Below are positions 17,550 to 26,324 of a DNA stretch of 64,000 bases, piece after piece (within the stretch, counting starts at the first letter, position 1; each line of letters starts with the position of its first letter). The position numbers were made by a program, and so were the translations under genes. The stretch is from positions 41,673 to 105,672 of the forward strand of contig CALCEY010000017.1 of assembly GCA_937900415.1 (NCBI GenBank). Reading direction: 5' to 3'. The DNA is from an uncultured Clostridia bacterium (lineage in GTDB: Bacteria; Bacillota; Clostridia; Peptostreptococcales; Anaerovoracaceae). The notes below the pieces were generated by a model, which saw only the letters and a program-made list of their open reading frames with translations, did no database searches and had not been told where the DNA came from.

Positions 17550-20500
17550 CTATTTTTTCTCTACCGCTATAAACGCTTCATGACCGTTAAGGTCGTATTT
17601 ATCGCCCTTTTCCATAGCTGCGGCTTCGTCGAATCCGAGCTTCAAAGCAAGGGTTTCCTTCATGATGTAATCCATGTGGGCTTCAACAGCTTTCCTGACA
17701 GCTTCATCGGCCCATACCGCTATCGAAATATTATCCATCATTTCAAAATCCTTCTGCTTGCGGAGCTGCTGAACCTTGGAAATCAGCTCTCTGGCCAGTC
17801 CTTCGTCTACCAGCTCGTCTGTGAGGGAGGTGTCTAATATTGTGAACACATTGTTTTCCATAGCCACTGCAAAGCCTTCCTTTGCATTGATCCTTATATC
17901 GAGGAAATCCTTGGTTATTTCAACGTCCTCACCGTCAAGGGAAAGAACTGCCTTGCCGTCTTTTTCAACCTCCGCTATGAATTCAGCCGCATTAACCTTT
18001 GCAACTGCCGCCCCGAAGGCCTTTATCTTTGCTCCCAGAGCAGGACCTGCCGCCTTGAAGTTAGGCTTTAAAGAGAAGTTCATATACTTATCCAGATCCT
18101 GTTCAAACACTACTCTCTTAACGTTGAGTTCCTCCATAACCAGCGGAGCCAGATCGCTTATCAGAGCTTCATATTTTCCGTCTACTATAACCTCGGAGAG
18201 AGGCTGTCTCACTTTAATCTTTTCCTTTTCTCTGGTTCCGCGGCCCAAGGTGGCAAGAGTTCTTACGAGGTCCATTCTCTCTTCCACATTCTCATCGACA
18301 AGGCTCATGTCTGCCTTAGGGAAATATGCCGTATGAACGGTCGTCTCTCCCGTCAGGTTTACGTAAATTTCATCGGAAATAAACGGAGCGATAGGCGCTA
18401 TCAGCTTGGCCACTCCGACTAAAACCTCGTAGGTGGTGGCATATACGCTTCTCTTGTCATCAGTCATCTCTTCCGCATAAAATCTTCTTCTGGCTCTTCT
18501 TATATACCAGTTGGAGAAATCTTCATTGACAAATTCATTGATGGCTCTTACGGTCTTCATGTGATCGTATTCGTCCATATATTCCGTAACATCTGCGATG
18601 AGTCTGTTGTATTTGCTGAGTATCCATCTGTCAAGCTCCGGTCTGTCATCATATGGAACGTCAAGAAGCTTTGTATCTATTTCATCCTGATTTGAATACA
18701 ACACGAAGAAGTTATATACGTTGCGCAGCGTTCCGAAGAATTTGCTCACCACGTCTATAAGGCCCTCCTCGTCGAACTTGGTAGGAGTCCATGCCGGTGA
18801 AACGCTCAAAAGATACCATCTAGTTGCGTCTGCTCCGTATTTGTCGAAGAGTTCAAACGGCGACACGGTGTTGCCTCTGGACTTCGACATCTTCTTGCCG
18901 TCCTTATCGAGAATCAAATCGTTTACGAGAACGTTTTTATAAGGGGCTTTTCCCATTATAAATGTTGAAATGGCCATCAGAGAATAGAACCATCCTCTCG
19001 TCTGGTCGATTCCCTCGCAGATGAAATCCGCCGGGAACAGCTTGTTTTCAACCTCTTCTTTATTTTCAAACGGATAGTGCCACTGGGCGAAAGGCATTGC
19101 TCCGGAGTCGAACCAGCAGTCCATTACTTCTGTTATTCTCGTCATCCTGCCTCCGCAGTGAGGGCATTTTAAATGAACGTCATCGACATAAGGTCTGTGA
19201 AGCTCTATCGAAGAATCTATCGGCTCTACAGCCTTTTCCACCAATTCCTCCCTCGAGCCTACGCACTCCAGATGTCCGCATTCGCATCTCCATATAGGTA
19301 TAGGCGTTCCCCAGTATCTTGAACGCGAAATAGCCCAGTCCTTAACTTCTGCCAGCCAGTTTCCGAATCTCTTTTCTCCTACGTAATCAGGGAACCAGTT
19401 TACGGTATCGTTATTGGCTACCAGCCGGTCTTTGCGCTTGCTCATTTCGATATACCACGACGGCTTTGCGTAGTAAACCAGCGGAGTTCCGCATCTCCAG
19501 CAATGAGGATAATTGTGCTCCATCTTTTCTTTGGCAAAAATCTTATTGTCCTTGGCCAGGTATTTGATTATCTCAACGTCAAGACCGTCTTCCATGACGA
19601 AAGCGCCCTTCCACGGAGTTTCGGTATAGCAGCCTCTCTCATCTACAGGCTGAAGCACCGGCAGATCATATTTGCGTCCGCACTGATAGTCGTCTTCACC
19701 GAAGGCAGGAGCAGTATGAACGATTCCCGTACCGTCCTCTACGGAAACATAGTCCATACATGTTACGAAGAAAGCCTTCTTGTCAGCCTTTACGAAAGGC
19801 ATGAGCTGCTCGTACTCGACGTATTCCAGCTCGCTTCCTTTCATTTCATCTATAACCTGATATTTTCCGGCGCCTAAAACCTTGTCGGCTAAAAGCTTGG
19901 CCACATAGAATACGTTGCCCTCGTCTTCGCCCTCGGTCATCTTCGCCTTTATATAATCAACGTCAGGACCTACCGTGAGCGCAGTGTTGGCGGCCAGCGT
20001 CCAAGGTGTAGTCGTCCATGCGAGGAAATATTCGTTTTCTGCGTCTTTTCTCTTAAACTTTACTGTCAGAGTGTTGACCTTGACCATTTTATACCCCTGC
20101 GCCACTTCGTGGGAAGCAAGTCCTGTTCCGCAGCGAGGGCAGTAAGGCAGTATCTTGTGTCCCTCGTAGATAAGACCCTCGTCAAAAAACTTCTTTAAAA
20201 TCCACCATCCCGTCTCGATATAGTCGTTTTCCAAAGTTACGTAAGGATTGTCAAGATCGACGAGGTAACCCATCCTCTCCGACATTTCCCTCCACATGCC
20301 GGTATATGTGAATACAGATTCCCTGCATTTCTGATTGAACTCTTTTATTCCATATTTTTCTATATCCTGCTTGCCTGACATGTTGAGCTGCTTCTCTACT
20401 TCAATCTCAACAGGAAGTCCGTGGGTATCCCATCCGGCTTTTCTGTTTACCTGATACCCCTGCATAGTCTTATAGCGGCATACGGAATCCTTGAGGGTTC

Positions 20501-20681
20501 TCGCCATTACATGATGAATTCCGGGCTTGCCGTTGGCCGTAGGAGGACCTTCGTAAAATACGAAAGGCGTCTTGCCTTCTCTTGCGTCTACGCACTGTTT
20601 CAGAAGATTTTCTTCTTTCCATTTTTCAACCTGCTCGTTCTGCACTTCCGCAACAGGTTTTTCCGAAAGTTTTTTAAACAT
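17550..20681 (-). CDS. ileS: Isoleucyl-tRNA synthetase, type-2-like
   Basis: The 1043-residue class I synthetase charges tRNA-Ile. Its adenylate motif region is EGPPTANGKPGIHHV (about 44-58, with HH in the HIGH position) and the KMSKS loop is KDGKKMSKSRGN (about 600). Between them is the editing domain with the conserved TTPWTL segment (about 225). The length and the GKPGIHH form match the eukaryote-like type 2 enzymes (about 1030-1050 residues) rather than the roughly 930-residue bacterial type 1, and type 2 enzymes are commonly insensitive to mupirocin. Expression is controlled by the T-box leader upstream. Confidence 0.95.
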   Translation of the reverse strand: MFKKLSEKPVAEVQNEQVEKWKEENLLKQCVDAREGKTPFVFYEGPPTANGKPGIHHVMARTLKDSVCRYKTMQGYQVNRKAGWDTHGLPVEIEVEKQLNMSGKQDIEKYGIKEFNQKCRESVFTYTGMWREMSERMGYLVDLDNPYVTLENDYIETGWWILKKFFDEGLIYEGHKILPYCPRCGTGLASHEVAQGYKMVKVNTLTVKFKRKDAENEYFLAWTTTPWTLAANTALTVGPDVDYIKAKMTEGEDEGNVFYVAKLLADKVLGAGKYQVIDEMKGSELEYVEYEQLMPFVKADKKAFFVTCMDYVSVEDGTGIVHTAPAFGEDDYQCGRKYDLPVLQPVDERGCYTETPWKGAFVMEDGLDVEIIKYLAKDNKIFAKEKMEHNYPHCWRCGTPLVYYAKPSWYIEMSKRKDRLVANNDTVNWFPDYVGEKRFGNWLAEVKDWAISRSRYWGTPIPIWRCECGHLECVGSREELVEKAVEPIDSSIELHRPYVDDVHLKCPHCGGRMTRITEVMDCWFDSGAMPFAQWHYPFENKEEVENKLFPADFICEGIDQTRGWFYSLMAISTFIMGKAPYKNVLVNDLILDKDGKKMSKSRGNTVSPFELFDKYGADATRWYLLSVSPAWTPTKFDEEGLIDVVSKFFGTLRNVYNFFVLYSNQDEIDTKLLDVPYDDRPELDRWILSKYNRLIADVTEYMDEYDHMKTVRAINEFVNEDFSNWYIRRARRRFYAEEMTDDKRSVYATTYEVLVGVAKLIAPIAPFISDEIYVNLTGETTVHTAYFPKADMSLVDENVEERMDLVRTLATLGRGTREKEKIKVRQPLSEVIVDGKYEALISDLAPLVMEELNVKRVVFEQDLDKYMNFSLKPNFKAAGPALGAKIKAFGAAVAKVNAAEFIAEVEKDGKAVLSLDGEDVEITKDFLDIRINAKEGFAVAMENNVFTILDTSLTDELVDEGLARELISKVQQLRKQKDFEMMDNISIAVWADEAVRKAVEAHMDYIMKETLALKLGFDEAAAMEKGDKYDLNGHEAFIAVEKK

Positions 20682-20730
20682 CTTTTCTGTCTCCTCTCTC
20701 TGCTAAAGGGGCGTTTATATTCGATGACTG

Positions 20731-20967
20731 AAAAAGAAACGTCCCTAAGCGATAAATATATCGATTAGGGACGATTAAAATCATAACCGCGGTACCACCC
20801 TAGTTGCCAACGCCTTTTAAGGATATGGCCTCTCATTAAAGTGTCCAGACTCCGGAGTGATATTCGCTCAAGGTTCACCGCCGCCCTCTCAGCCTGCGAG
20901 GCGGCTCTCTGTAAGGATATTAGTCTTTGCTACTGGTTCCTTCAACGTCTGATTATATGAAAATTGT
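20731..20967 (-). promoter_or_regulatory. T-box leader (Ile) controlling ileS
   Basis: On the minus strand the conserved T-box AGGGTGGTACCGCGG (20787-20801) is present. A specifier ATC followed by A lies in GAATATCAC (codon at 20859-20861) and a GC-rich stem I surrounds it. The terminator stem GTCCCTAA / TTAGGGAC is followed by TTTCTTTTT (20731-20772). Uncharged tRNA-Ile should pair with the specifier and the T-box to form the antiterminator and switch on ileS. Confidence 0.93.
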
Positions 20968-20975
20968 ACTGTGAT

Positions 20976-21004
20976 ATTGTACTATTTATGCGTGTAAAAG
21001 TCAA
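20976..21004 (-). promoter_or_regulatory. SigA-type promoter of the ileS T-box transcript
   Basis: On the minus strand -35 TTGACT (20999-21004) and -10 TACAAT (20976-20981) are 17 nt apart, just upstream of the T-box stem I. Confidence 0.8.
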
Positions 21005-21089
21005 GATTGCGATTTGATAAACCCGAATCACTTTTTTCTCTGCTCCAACATTTGGAACAGAACCCATCTGACACAGAAACTTTAAACAA

Positions 21090-21102
21090 AAAGTGGAACC
21101 TT
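21090..21102 (+). repeat. Left subterminal inverted repeat of the element
   Basis: AAAGTGGAACCTT here pairs, as an inverted repeat with one mismatch, with AAGGTTCCGCTTT at 30097-30109. Confidence 0.7.
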
Positions 21103-21137
21103 AAGGGAGACACTTCGTAAGAAAGTTGTCTCCCTTA
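21102..21137. repeat. 11-bp hairpin at the left end of the element
   Basis: TAAGGGAGACA and TGTCTCCCTTA flank a 14-nt loop directly inside the left inverted repeat and upstream of tnpV. It may shield tnpV from outside transcription. Confidence 0.6.
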
Positions 21138-21203
21138 GGCTTTTGTAATCAGTCAGAATGATTGGATTGTAGGTAAAATCAATCATATTGGAGGATTACA
21201 GCA

Positions 21204-21578
21204 ATGGCAAAATCAATTTTTGAAGAAATGGGCGGCAACCATATACAGGTTGGAGATTACTTTCTGCCCGATTTAAGGTTACCCAAAGAAGAAACAAAAA
21301 GCATTGGAATATGGGGACAGCGACACTTACGGTATATCAAGGAGCATAAACGACTGTTCCATACTAATCTGCTGACAAGCGGCAAGATGAACAGCTACCT
21401 TGCCGATATTGACGAGCAGGCTGAAGTAATGTTTACTCGGTTAGTCAAGCAGATGGCTGAGCGTGAGGGTATAACAGAGCAACTCAAAGCCACTAACCAA
21501 ATGGAGTGGGTTGCTCAGATGAACAATATTCGTAGCAGAGTCATGGAAATCATAAACCACGATATAATTTATAACTAA
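21204..21578 (+). CDS. tnpV: TnpV family transposon protein
   Basis: The 124-residue protein has the recognisable TnpV layout: an N-terminal DYFLPDLRLP segment, then GIWGQRHLRYIKEHKRLFHTNLL, then TSGKMNSYLADIDEQAEVMFTRLV and a conserved ending NNIRSRVMEIINHDIIY. TnpV is common in Tn4451-type elements; its role (regulator or excision helper) is not firmly known. The start ATG has GGAGG 9 nt upstream. A strong terminator follows. In the excised circle it would come to lie next to the recombinase gene. Confidence 0.85.
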   Translation: MAKSIFEEMGGNHIQVGDYFLPDLRLPKEETKSIGIWGQRHLRYIKEHKRLFHTNLLTSGKMNSYLADIDEQAEVMFTRLVKQMAEREGITEQLKATNQMEWVAQMNNIRSRVMEIINHDIIYN

Positions 21579-21585
21579 TCGAAGC

Positions 21586-21621
21586 ACGACGGCAGGGAGA
21601 TTAACGTCTCTCTGCCGTCGT
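21586..21621. terminator. Bidirectional terminator between tnpV and the GNAT gene
   Basis: ACGACGGCAGGGAGA and TCTCTCTGCCGTCGT (one G-T pair) form a 15-bp stem with a 6-nt loop. It ends tnpV on the plus strand and the cargo operon on the minus strand. Confidence 0.8.
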
Positions 21622-22182
21622 TTACAATTCTGTTTGTTTTATTGTGGGGGTATAAAAACCAAAAGACAGTCTTTTCAAAAGTGATTTATATTCTTCAATA
21701 TCTGCTTTTGCTCCGTTTGAGGAAAGGATGATATATTTTTCAGCGCCATCGTTTAGAGAATATCCGGTGTCTGCAATACCGTTTTTTGCATAGAATTGTA
21801 TTCGTTTTTCTCTTTGTTCTGCATTATCCGCACTACTGTCGGGGTATTCTGCATGCAAAATAACTTGCCTTTTGCCGGCTCTTTGCTCTATCAAATTCAA
21901 AATCCGACTGCCGTAGCCTTTTGAACGAACGGCTTTACTCACCGCAAGGTACAGGACGAAAACACACTTTTCATTTTCCGCCGTATATACAAGTCCGCAA
22001 AATGTGCCGTTGTCAACAACTGTCTCGAAGCGGACAAAGTCCCTCTTGGCTAAAATATTAAGTAGCCAAACGGGCATACGATCCGCTTCGGGAAAAGCTT
22101 CTTCCATCAGTTTGCATATGTCCGAGTAGTATTCGTTTTTGCGGGATACCGTAATTGTTTTCAGAACCATTTTATTCTCCAT
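21622..22182 (-). CDS. GNAT family acetyltransferase (cargo operon, last gene)
   Basis: This 186-residue protein has the GNAT core. KCVFVLYLAVSKAVRSKGYGSRILNLIEQ contains the acetyl-CoA loop RSKGYG, preceded by a beta strand, and the C-terminal strand region ends with KNGIADTGYSL. It would transfer an acetyl group to an unknown acceptor. It is the last gene of the five-gene MarR-led operon and begins 4 nt after the C-terminal frame of the broken CmpB-family gene. Confidence 0.82.
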   Translation of the reverse strand: MENKMVLKTITVSRKNEYYSDICKLMEEAFPEADRMPVWLLNILAKRDFVRFETVVDNGTFCGLVYTAENEKCVFVLYLAVSKAVRSKGYGSRILNLIEQRAGKRQVILHAEYPDSSADNAEQREKRIQFYAKNGIADTGYSLNDGAEKYIILSSNGAKADIEEYKSLLKRLSFGFYTPTIKQTEL

Positions 22183-22186
22183 TCAT

Positions 22187-23175
22187 TTATTCTAAAAATC
22201 TCCATTCGACAAATCGGGATTTCATCCATTCGTCGGGAGCTTCTATGTCGAGGGTCTGTTCAAGCTGTGTTGTGGCTTCAAAGCCATAATGTCGGTCACT
22301 CCACCGTATAATCACAAGACCTGCCAAGGACATATCCAACACCAAAACCACACTTAATACTGCACAAGCGTATCTCCAGCCTTTTGCTTTTAGCTTTTTC
22401 AGAAAATTACTGATGTAAGGATAGAGTTTACAAAATCCGAAAGCGGCAACCCCCCCCACGCAAGAGAAAAACCGAGACAGATAATGCCTTTATAATTCAT
22501 AAAGCTGCTTTCGTAACTCCACGCTCTCATTCCCAAACCGTACATTAAAAGAAGCCCGCATATAAGCTCTAAGACTGTTGCACCGAGAGTCATATACAAA
22601 ACCCTTAGCCAAAGGTTTTTCTTTTGCAATTTAACCGCACCGGTGTAAAATAACACTGCACCCACACCGTATAAAGCATTAAAAGGCAGGCATACCGAAA
22701 CAACGTGACTTTCCCACACACCCTTTGCAAAAAGGCAAATAACCCCTTCTATCAATACACCTGCGATACTTCCAATAAGAAAAAGCCAGAATAATTTGCC
22801 GTATGTAATCAGAGAATCCTCATCGCTAATGTCCTGTTTACTTTGATCTGTTTCTTCAATCGATATTTTTTCTACGCATTTTTTATTCCGTTTGTTTGAT
22901 TTTATTTGCACCGCTTTTTTAATCGACAGTGCTATGCCGAGGCACACAGGGAAAAACGGTGTAAACGGACTTGCCCAAAACAGCAAATAAGCGGAAGCAA
23001 CAGCTGAACACCACGCCCACCCGAACATAGCGTGAAGCAGATACCCTCCCCACACAGGCAGATACATTACCACAACGACACCGATAAACAGTAACAATGT
23101 GTTTTTGTCTTTGCATTCACGCCATATCCATTTACAGAAGTTTTTAATTTTCCGAATTATGATTTCCCTTTTCAT
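22187..23175 (-). pseudogene. CmpB-family membrane protein, frameshifted at a G7 tract
   Basis: Two overlapping frames together make one protein of the putative ABC-transporter type CmpB family. The first, from the ATG at 23173-23175, has membrane helices, GSIAGVLIEGVICL, LPFNALYGVGAVLF and the family segment FMNYKGIICLGFSLAWG. It then goes out of frame. The second frame continues the homology with GVAAFGFCKLYPYISNF to the stop at 22187. The switch lies at a run of seven G (minus strand, 22451-22457). With six G the frame is continuous. It could be a dead gene, a slippage switch or a sequencing error. The start follows the upstream GNAT stop by 1 nt. Confidence 0.8.
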
Positions 23176-23176
23176 C

Positions 23177-23776
23177 TCAAAGCACCTTTTGATACAAATA
23201 ACAGTCAAGCGGGACTGTATTTGCGAGCTGTAATTCTATATGCCGCTCGGTGTACCTCTCAAAGCCGCGGTGTTCGTAAAACTGATAGGTACAGCCACTG
23301 TCCGTAAACAGATATATTCGTTTTCCGCTTTCTGCTTTGGCAAGCTCTTGAAGCAAAGCCGTTCCGATTCCCTTTCTGTTAGCATCAGGGTCAGCCGCCA
23401 AGAAAATCAATTCACCGTCAGGCTGATGATTTTTAAGAAGCTCATCTGACATTTGACGGTTAGCCTTATCATAAGAGCCGACCTCTTTTACAAAGGTGTG
23501 TTGAATCAGGTCAATCAGCTTTACATAAAATTTTTGAAAACGGGAGGCTGCAATCGGTTTTTCGTGATACATTTCGGCAAGCAATATACCTATAAGTTCG
23601 TTTCCCTCATAAGCGGCGAAAATCTGCGTAGCCTTGTTAAGTTCAAGATACAGAAAATATCTTCCGTAAAGCCGCAGTATAGTTTTGTTCTTTATATACC
23701 AATCAAGGTGCATACCCCGAATGGCAAAATCTATTACTTTTCCGTAATCTTTTTTACTGAGCGATTTGATTTCCAT
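23177..23776 (-). CDS. GNAT family acetyltransferase (cargo operon)
   Basis: A 199-residue N-acetyltransferase. The acetyl-CoA-binding stretch is GELIFLAADPDANRKGIGTALLQELAK (NRKGIG loop, about 125-150), followed by IYLFTDSGCTYQFYEHRGFERYTERHIEL, a typical GNAT C-terminus with the FYEHRGF motif. The start overlaps the end of the MATE gene by about 23 nt, so the two are translationally coupled. The acceptor is unknown; clustering with an efflux pump suggests detoxification. Confidence 0.85.
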   Translation of the reverse strand: MEIKSLSKKDYGKVIDFAIRGMHLDWYIKNKTILRLYGRYFLYLELNKATQIFAAYEGNELIGILLAEMYHEKPIAASRFQKFYVKLIDLIQHTFVKEVGSYDKANRQMSDELLKNHQPDGELIFLAADPDANRKGIGTALLQELAKAESGKRIYLFTDSGCTYQFYEHRGFERYTERHIELQLANTVPLDCYLYQKVL

Positions 23777-25121
23777 TTATTTCTCCCTCTCCCGATTTTC
23801 TTTTTATCGTAAGCACTAATATCAATGCGAGTATGCCGTTAATAACACCGACAAAAAGCGGCATATAACAAACACCGTCAAAGCGCAATGTCGGCACCAA
23901 TACCGCAAGGCCTATAAGCGGTAAAACAAGCGTTCCCATTACCGACACGATAAAGGATCGCCCTGCTTTTCCCAAAGCGGTAAGAAATGCGGACAGGCAG
24001 CCGTCGATCCAATTTACCAAATAAGAAATGGAGTATATGCCCATAGCGTGAATGCTTAATTTAAGCAGTTCTGTATCTCCCGCCTTTACAAAAAACGGAA
24101 CGATAGATCCGCCGCCATAACGCAGAAGCAGACAAGCAACAAACGAAAGTATCGCCGCAGAAAGCAGTATTCTCTTTTCAAATGCGATGATCCGCTTTTT
24201 CAGCCCCGCACCCTGACAGTAACTGATCGCAGGCTGTAAGGACTCGCATGTTCCTATGATCACCGCCGCCGCAAGACTTTCGGTGTACATGACAACCGAC
24301 ATAGCCGCCACCGCTGTTGCACCGCCTATGGATAAAAGCACAATATTCAAAATAAAGGCAAATACCGATCCTGCTATATTTGCAAAAAACTCGGACGAAC
24401 CGTTGGCAACAAGGTGGAAAAACTGTCGCAGAGGAATAGTGCCTTTTACAAATCTAAGCTCTAATTTATTTCGCAGGAACGGATAGAACGCCACTACTGT
24501 TCCAATGGAAATACTGACACAGCTTGTAAGCGCTGCCGCCCATACTCCCCATTTGAAAACGACCAAAAACAAAAAATCCAGCACGATATTAAGAACTGCT
24601 GTCGTGATATTCAGCACCATACTTAAATTCTGCTTCCCGCAAATTCTAAGGTAATTGTCTATGGCAAAATAAACGATGATCAGTGGTGAGAACAGAGCGT
24701 ACACACGGATGTATTGGAGGCTGTATTCAAGAGCCTTACCCTCTGTCCCCATAAGTGAAAGCATCGGTCTGCCCAAAAGCCCGAACACAAGTCCGATCAC
24801 AACCGATATGCCTATAATCACTTTTACGCAAACGCTGAAGGTACGGTTGGCATCATCATTTTTCTTTTGTCCCAAAAGGGAAGCAAGCTGAACAGACGAA
24901 CCCACCGCTATAAGCTCTGCAAGCGCAAAGGCAATCGAAATCAGAGGCATGATAAGGTTTACCGCTGCCAAAGCGTCCGAGCCTATACAACGCCCGACAA
25001 AAATACCGTCAGCTATGGAATAAATTCCGCTGAAAAGCATACTCAATACCGCAGGAACGGCACACTTTATAAACAGCCTTGTCGGGTGCATTCTTTCAAA
25101 CATCAAAGAGTTATTTTCCAT
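23754..25121 (-). CDS. MATE family multidrug efflux transporter
   Basis: This 455-residue protein has twelve hydrophobic segments and the MATE layout, including FIKCAVPAVLSMLFSGIYSIADGIFVG at the start and LCSFVACLLLR-type helices later. The family exports cationic drugs using a Na+ or H+ gradient. It starts 15 nt after the MarR gene. The cluster of MarR regulator, efflux pump and acetyltransferases fits a drug or stress response unit carried by the transposon. Confidence 0.9.
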   Translation of the reverse strand: MENNSLMFERMHPTRLFIKCAVPAVLSMLFSGIYSIADGIFVGRCIGSDALAAVNLIMPLISIAFALAELIAVGSSVQLASLLGQKKNDDANRTFSVCVKVIIGISVVIGLVFGLLGRPMLSLMGTEGKALEYSLQYIRVYALFSPLIIVYFAIDNYLRICGKQNLSMVLNITTAVLNIVLDFLFLVVFKWGVWAAALTSCVSISIGTVVAFYPFLRNKLELRFVKGTIPLRQFFHLVANGSSEFFANIAGSVFAFILNIVLLSIGGATAVAAMSVVMYTESLAAAVIIGTCESLQPAISYCQGAGLKKRIIAFEKRILLSAAILSFVACLLLRYGGGSIVPFFVKAGDTELLKLSIHAMGIYSISYLVNWIDGCLSAFLTALGKAGRSFIVSVMGTLVLPLIGLAVLVPTLRFDGVCYMPLFVGVINGILALILVLTIKRKSGEGEINGNQIAQ

Positions 25122-25136
25122 TAATTTTCTCCATCA

Positions 25137-25592
25137 TTATTCTTTCTTTGTAACCTTTCCGACCGAAGCAGACAAGGCATCGGCATACTTTTGTAAAACA
25201 GGGATCAGTAAATCCTGCTCCTCGGACGTCAGAACTTCAAAGGCTTCCTGCTCGGCCTTAACGAGCGGCAGAGTAATGCTGTCTATCATCTTCTTTCCAG
25301 AGGCTGTCAAATGTATATACTTATTCTTTTTGTTTCCATCTTTGCAGATAAGCTCAATTACACCCTTTTTCTCCATATTTTTAATGGCTGTGTGAATCGT
25401 TTGTAAGCTGTAAGACCAATTTCTGCAAATATCGCTCTGCAAGTATTCGCCGTCGTGTTCGCCCAAAGCATATAAAATAATAAGCTCGGTGTCCGTGATC
25501 CCGAAAGTGTCGGCATACTGATAATAAACATCATCAATCATTTCGCAAAGCTGATTTACCTTTTCCATTTTTTTGCTCATAGTCTCATTCAT
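25137..25592 (-). CDS. MarR family transcriptional regulator
   Basis: The 151-residue protein has the MarR winged helix: TELIILYALGEHDGEYLQSDICRNWSYSLQTIHTAIKNMEKKGVIEL carries the recognition helix, and the KNKYIHLTASGKKMID wing follows. It leads the cargo operon. A 13-bp perfect inverted repeat covers the -10 of its promoter, so autorepression of the operon, relieved by a ligand, is very likely. The ligand is unknown. Confidence 0.9.
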   Translation of the reverse strand: MNETMSKKMEKVNQLCEMIDDVYYQYADTFGITDTELIILYALGEHDGEYLQSDICRNWSYSLQTIHTAIKNMEKKGVIELICKDGNKKNKYIHLTASGKKMIDSITLPLVKAEQEAFEVLTSEEQDLLIPVLQKYADALSASVGKVTKKE

Positions 25593-25614
25593 AAAATACC
25601 TCCAAAATGAAATG

Positions 25615-25665
25615 CTCCGAAATCGTACAATTTATTATACTACGATTTCGGAGTATTTGCAATAA
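25615..25665 (-). promoter_or_regulatory. MarR operon promoter with palindromic operator
   Basis: On the minus strand -35 TTGCAA and -10 TATAAT (about 25632-25637) are 17 nt apart. The arms CTCCGAAATCGTA (25615-25627) and TACGATTTCGGAG (25641-25653) form a perfect 13-bp inverted repeat with a 13-nt centre. One arm falls in the spacer and the other just past the -10. Repressor bound here would block RNA polymerase. Confidence 0.82.
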
Positions 25666-25767
25666 AATTAAATTTTCTTTTTGTTCATAATTGAGTTGCG
25701 GTAAAAGGGTGTTTTGCTTAGTTATGATTGAGAAAAGAAAAAATATTCGAAACCGTCACCAAAAACA

Positions 25768-25797
25768 TTGACAAACATATGTTCTACCGTGTATAAT
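25768..25797 (+). promoter_or_regulatory. SigA-type promoter toward the mobilization genes, with internal palindrome
   Basis: On the plus strand TTGACA (25768-25773) and TATAAT (25792-25797) are 18 nt apart. The spacer begins with the perfect palindrome AACATATGTT (25774-25783), a possible operator. The next open frame, mobC, is about 530 nt downstream. The stretch 25800-26200 has no convincing gene; the open frames on its minus strand have no ribosome site or family resemblance. Confidence 0.65.
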
Positions 25798-26208
25798 AAA
25801 AATGCTTCGAAAGAGCGACAACTGAATACGATGTAAGATTGAGATGTGGCAAAGCCACCTAATGCTTGCGATATGCTAAGAGAAAATGTCGCCGTCCGCA
25901 CTTTATGTTTTGGTACTGTCAGCGAGTGAACGGATGAACAAACAGTTCCGTCTTTGAATTTCAAAGCCGATACATAGAACATCATTTTGAAGCGAGAGTA
26001 AAGCTCCCGCCGATTTTTGATGTCTCTGTGTATCGGCTTTTTTGTTTTGCCGATTACAACTGAATGACCGTCTGAATGGGATATGATTTTGCGATGACCT
26101 CTCTTTCGGAGAGTAAGCGAAACAACGCCGCTGAAAAAGCAGGGGCAGGAACGACATTTGGGTAGAACGGCAAAGAGAAAGACGATGTCCACAGGAATAG
26201 CGAGCATC

Positions 26209-26278
26209 GGATTTTGATACCCAAAATCCAAATCCACAGCCTAAAGGCGTGTGGACTAACTCAGGGGAAATCCCCTGA
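26209..26278 (+). other. Candidate origin of transfer: three consecutive hairpins upstream of mobC
   Basis: In order: GGATTTTG-N5-CAAAATCC (26209-26229), a nested stem around GCCTAAAGGC flanked by CCACA and TGTGG (26235-26254), and TCAGGGGA-AA-TCCCCTGA (26261-26278). An inverted-repeat cluster immediately upstream of mobC and relaxase genes is the usual position for oriT. The nick site is not identified. Confidence 0.5.
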
Positions 26279-26324
26279 ATACCCCTTTACAAAGCCAAAA
26301 ACACAAGAATGGAGATGATATATT

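Noticed and set aside
22187..22459. Separate 90-residue gene after the CmpB-family protein
   Set aside because: Its sequence continues the homology of the upstream frame across the G7 tract and it has no proper ribosome site; treated as one broken gene.
25722..26237. 171-codon open frame on the minus strand upstream of mobC
   Set aside because: It has no ribosome site and no family resemblance, and it covers the promoter and the oriT-like region.
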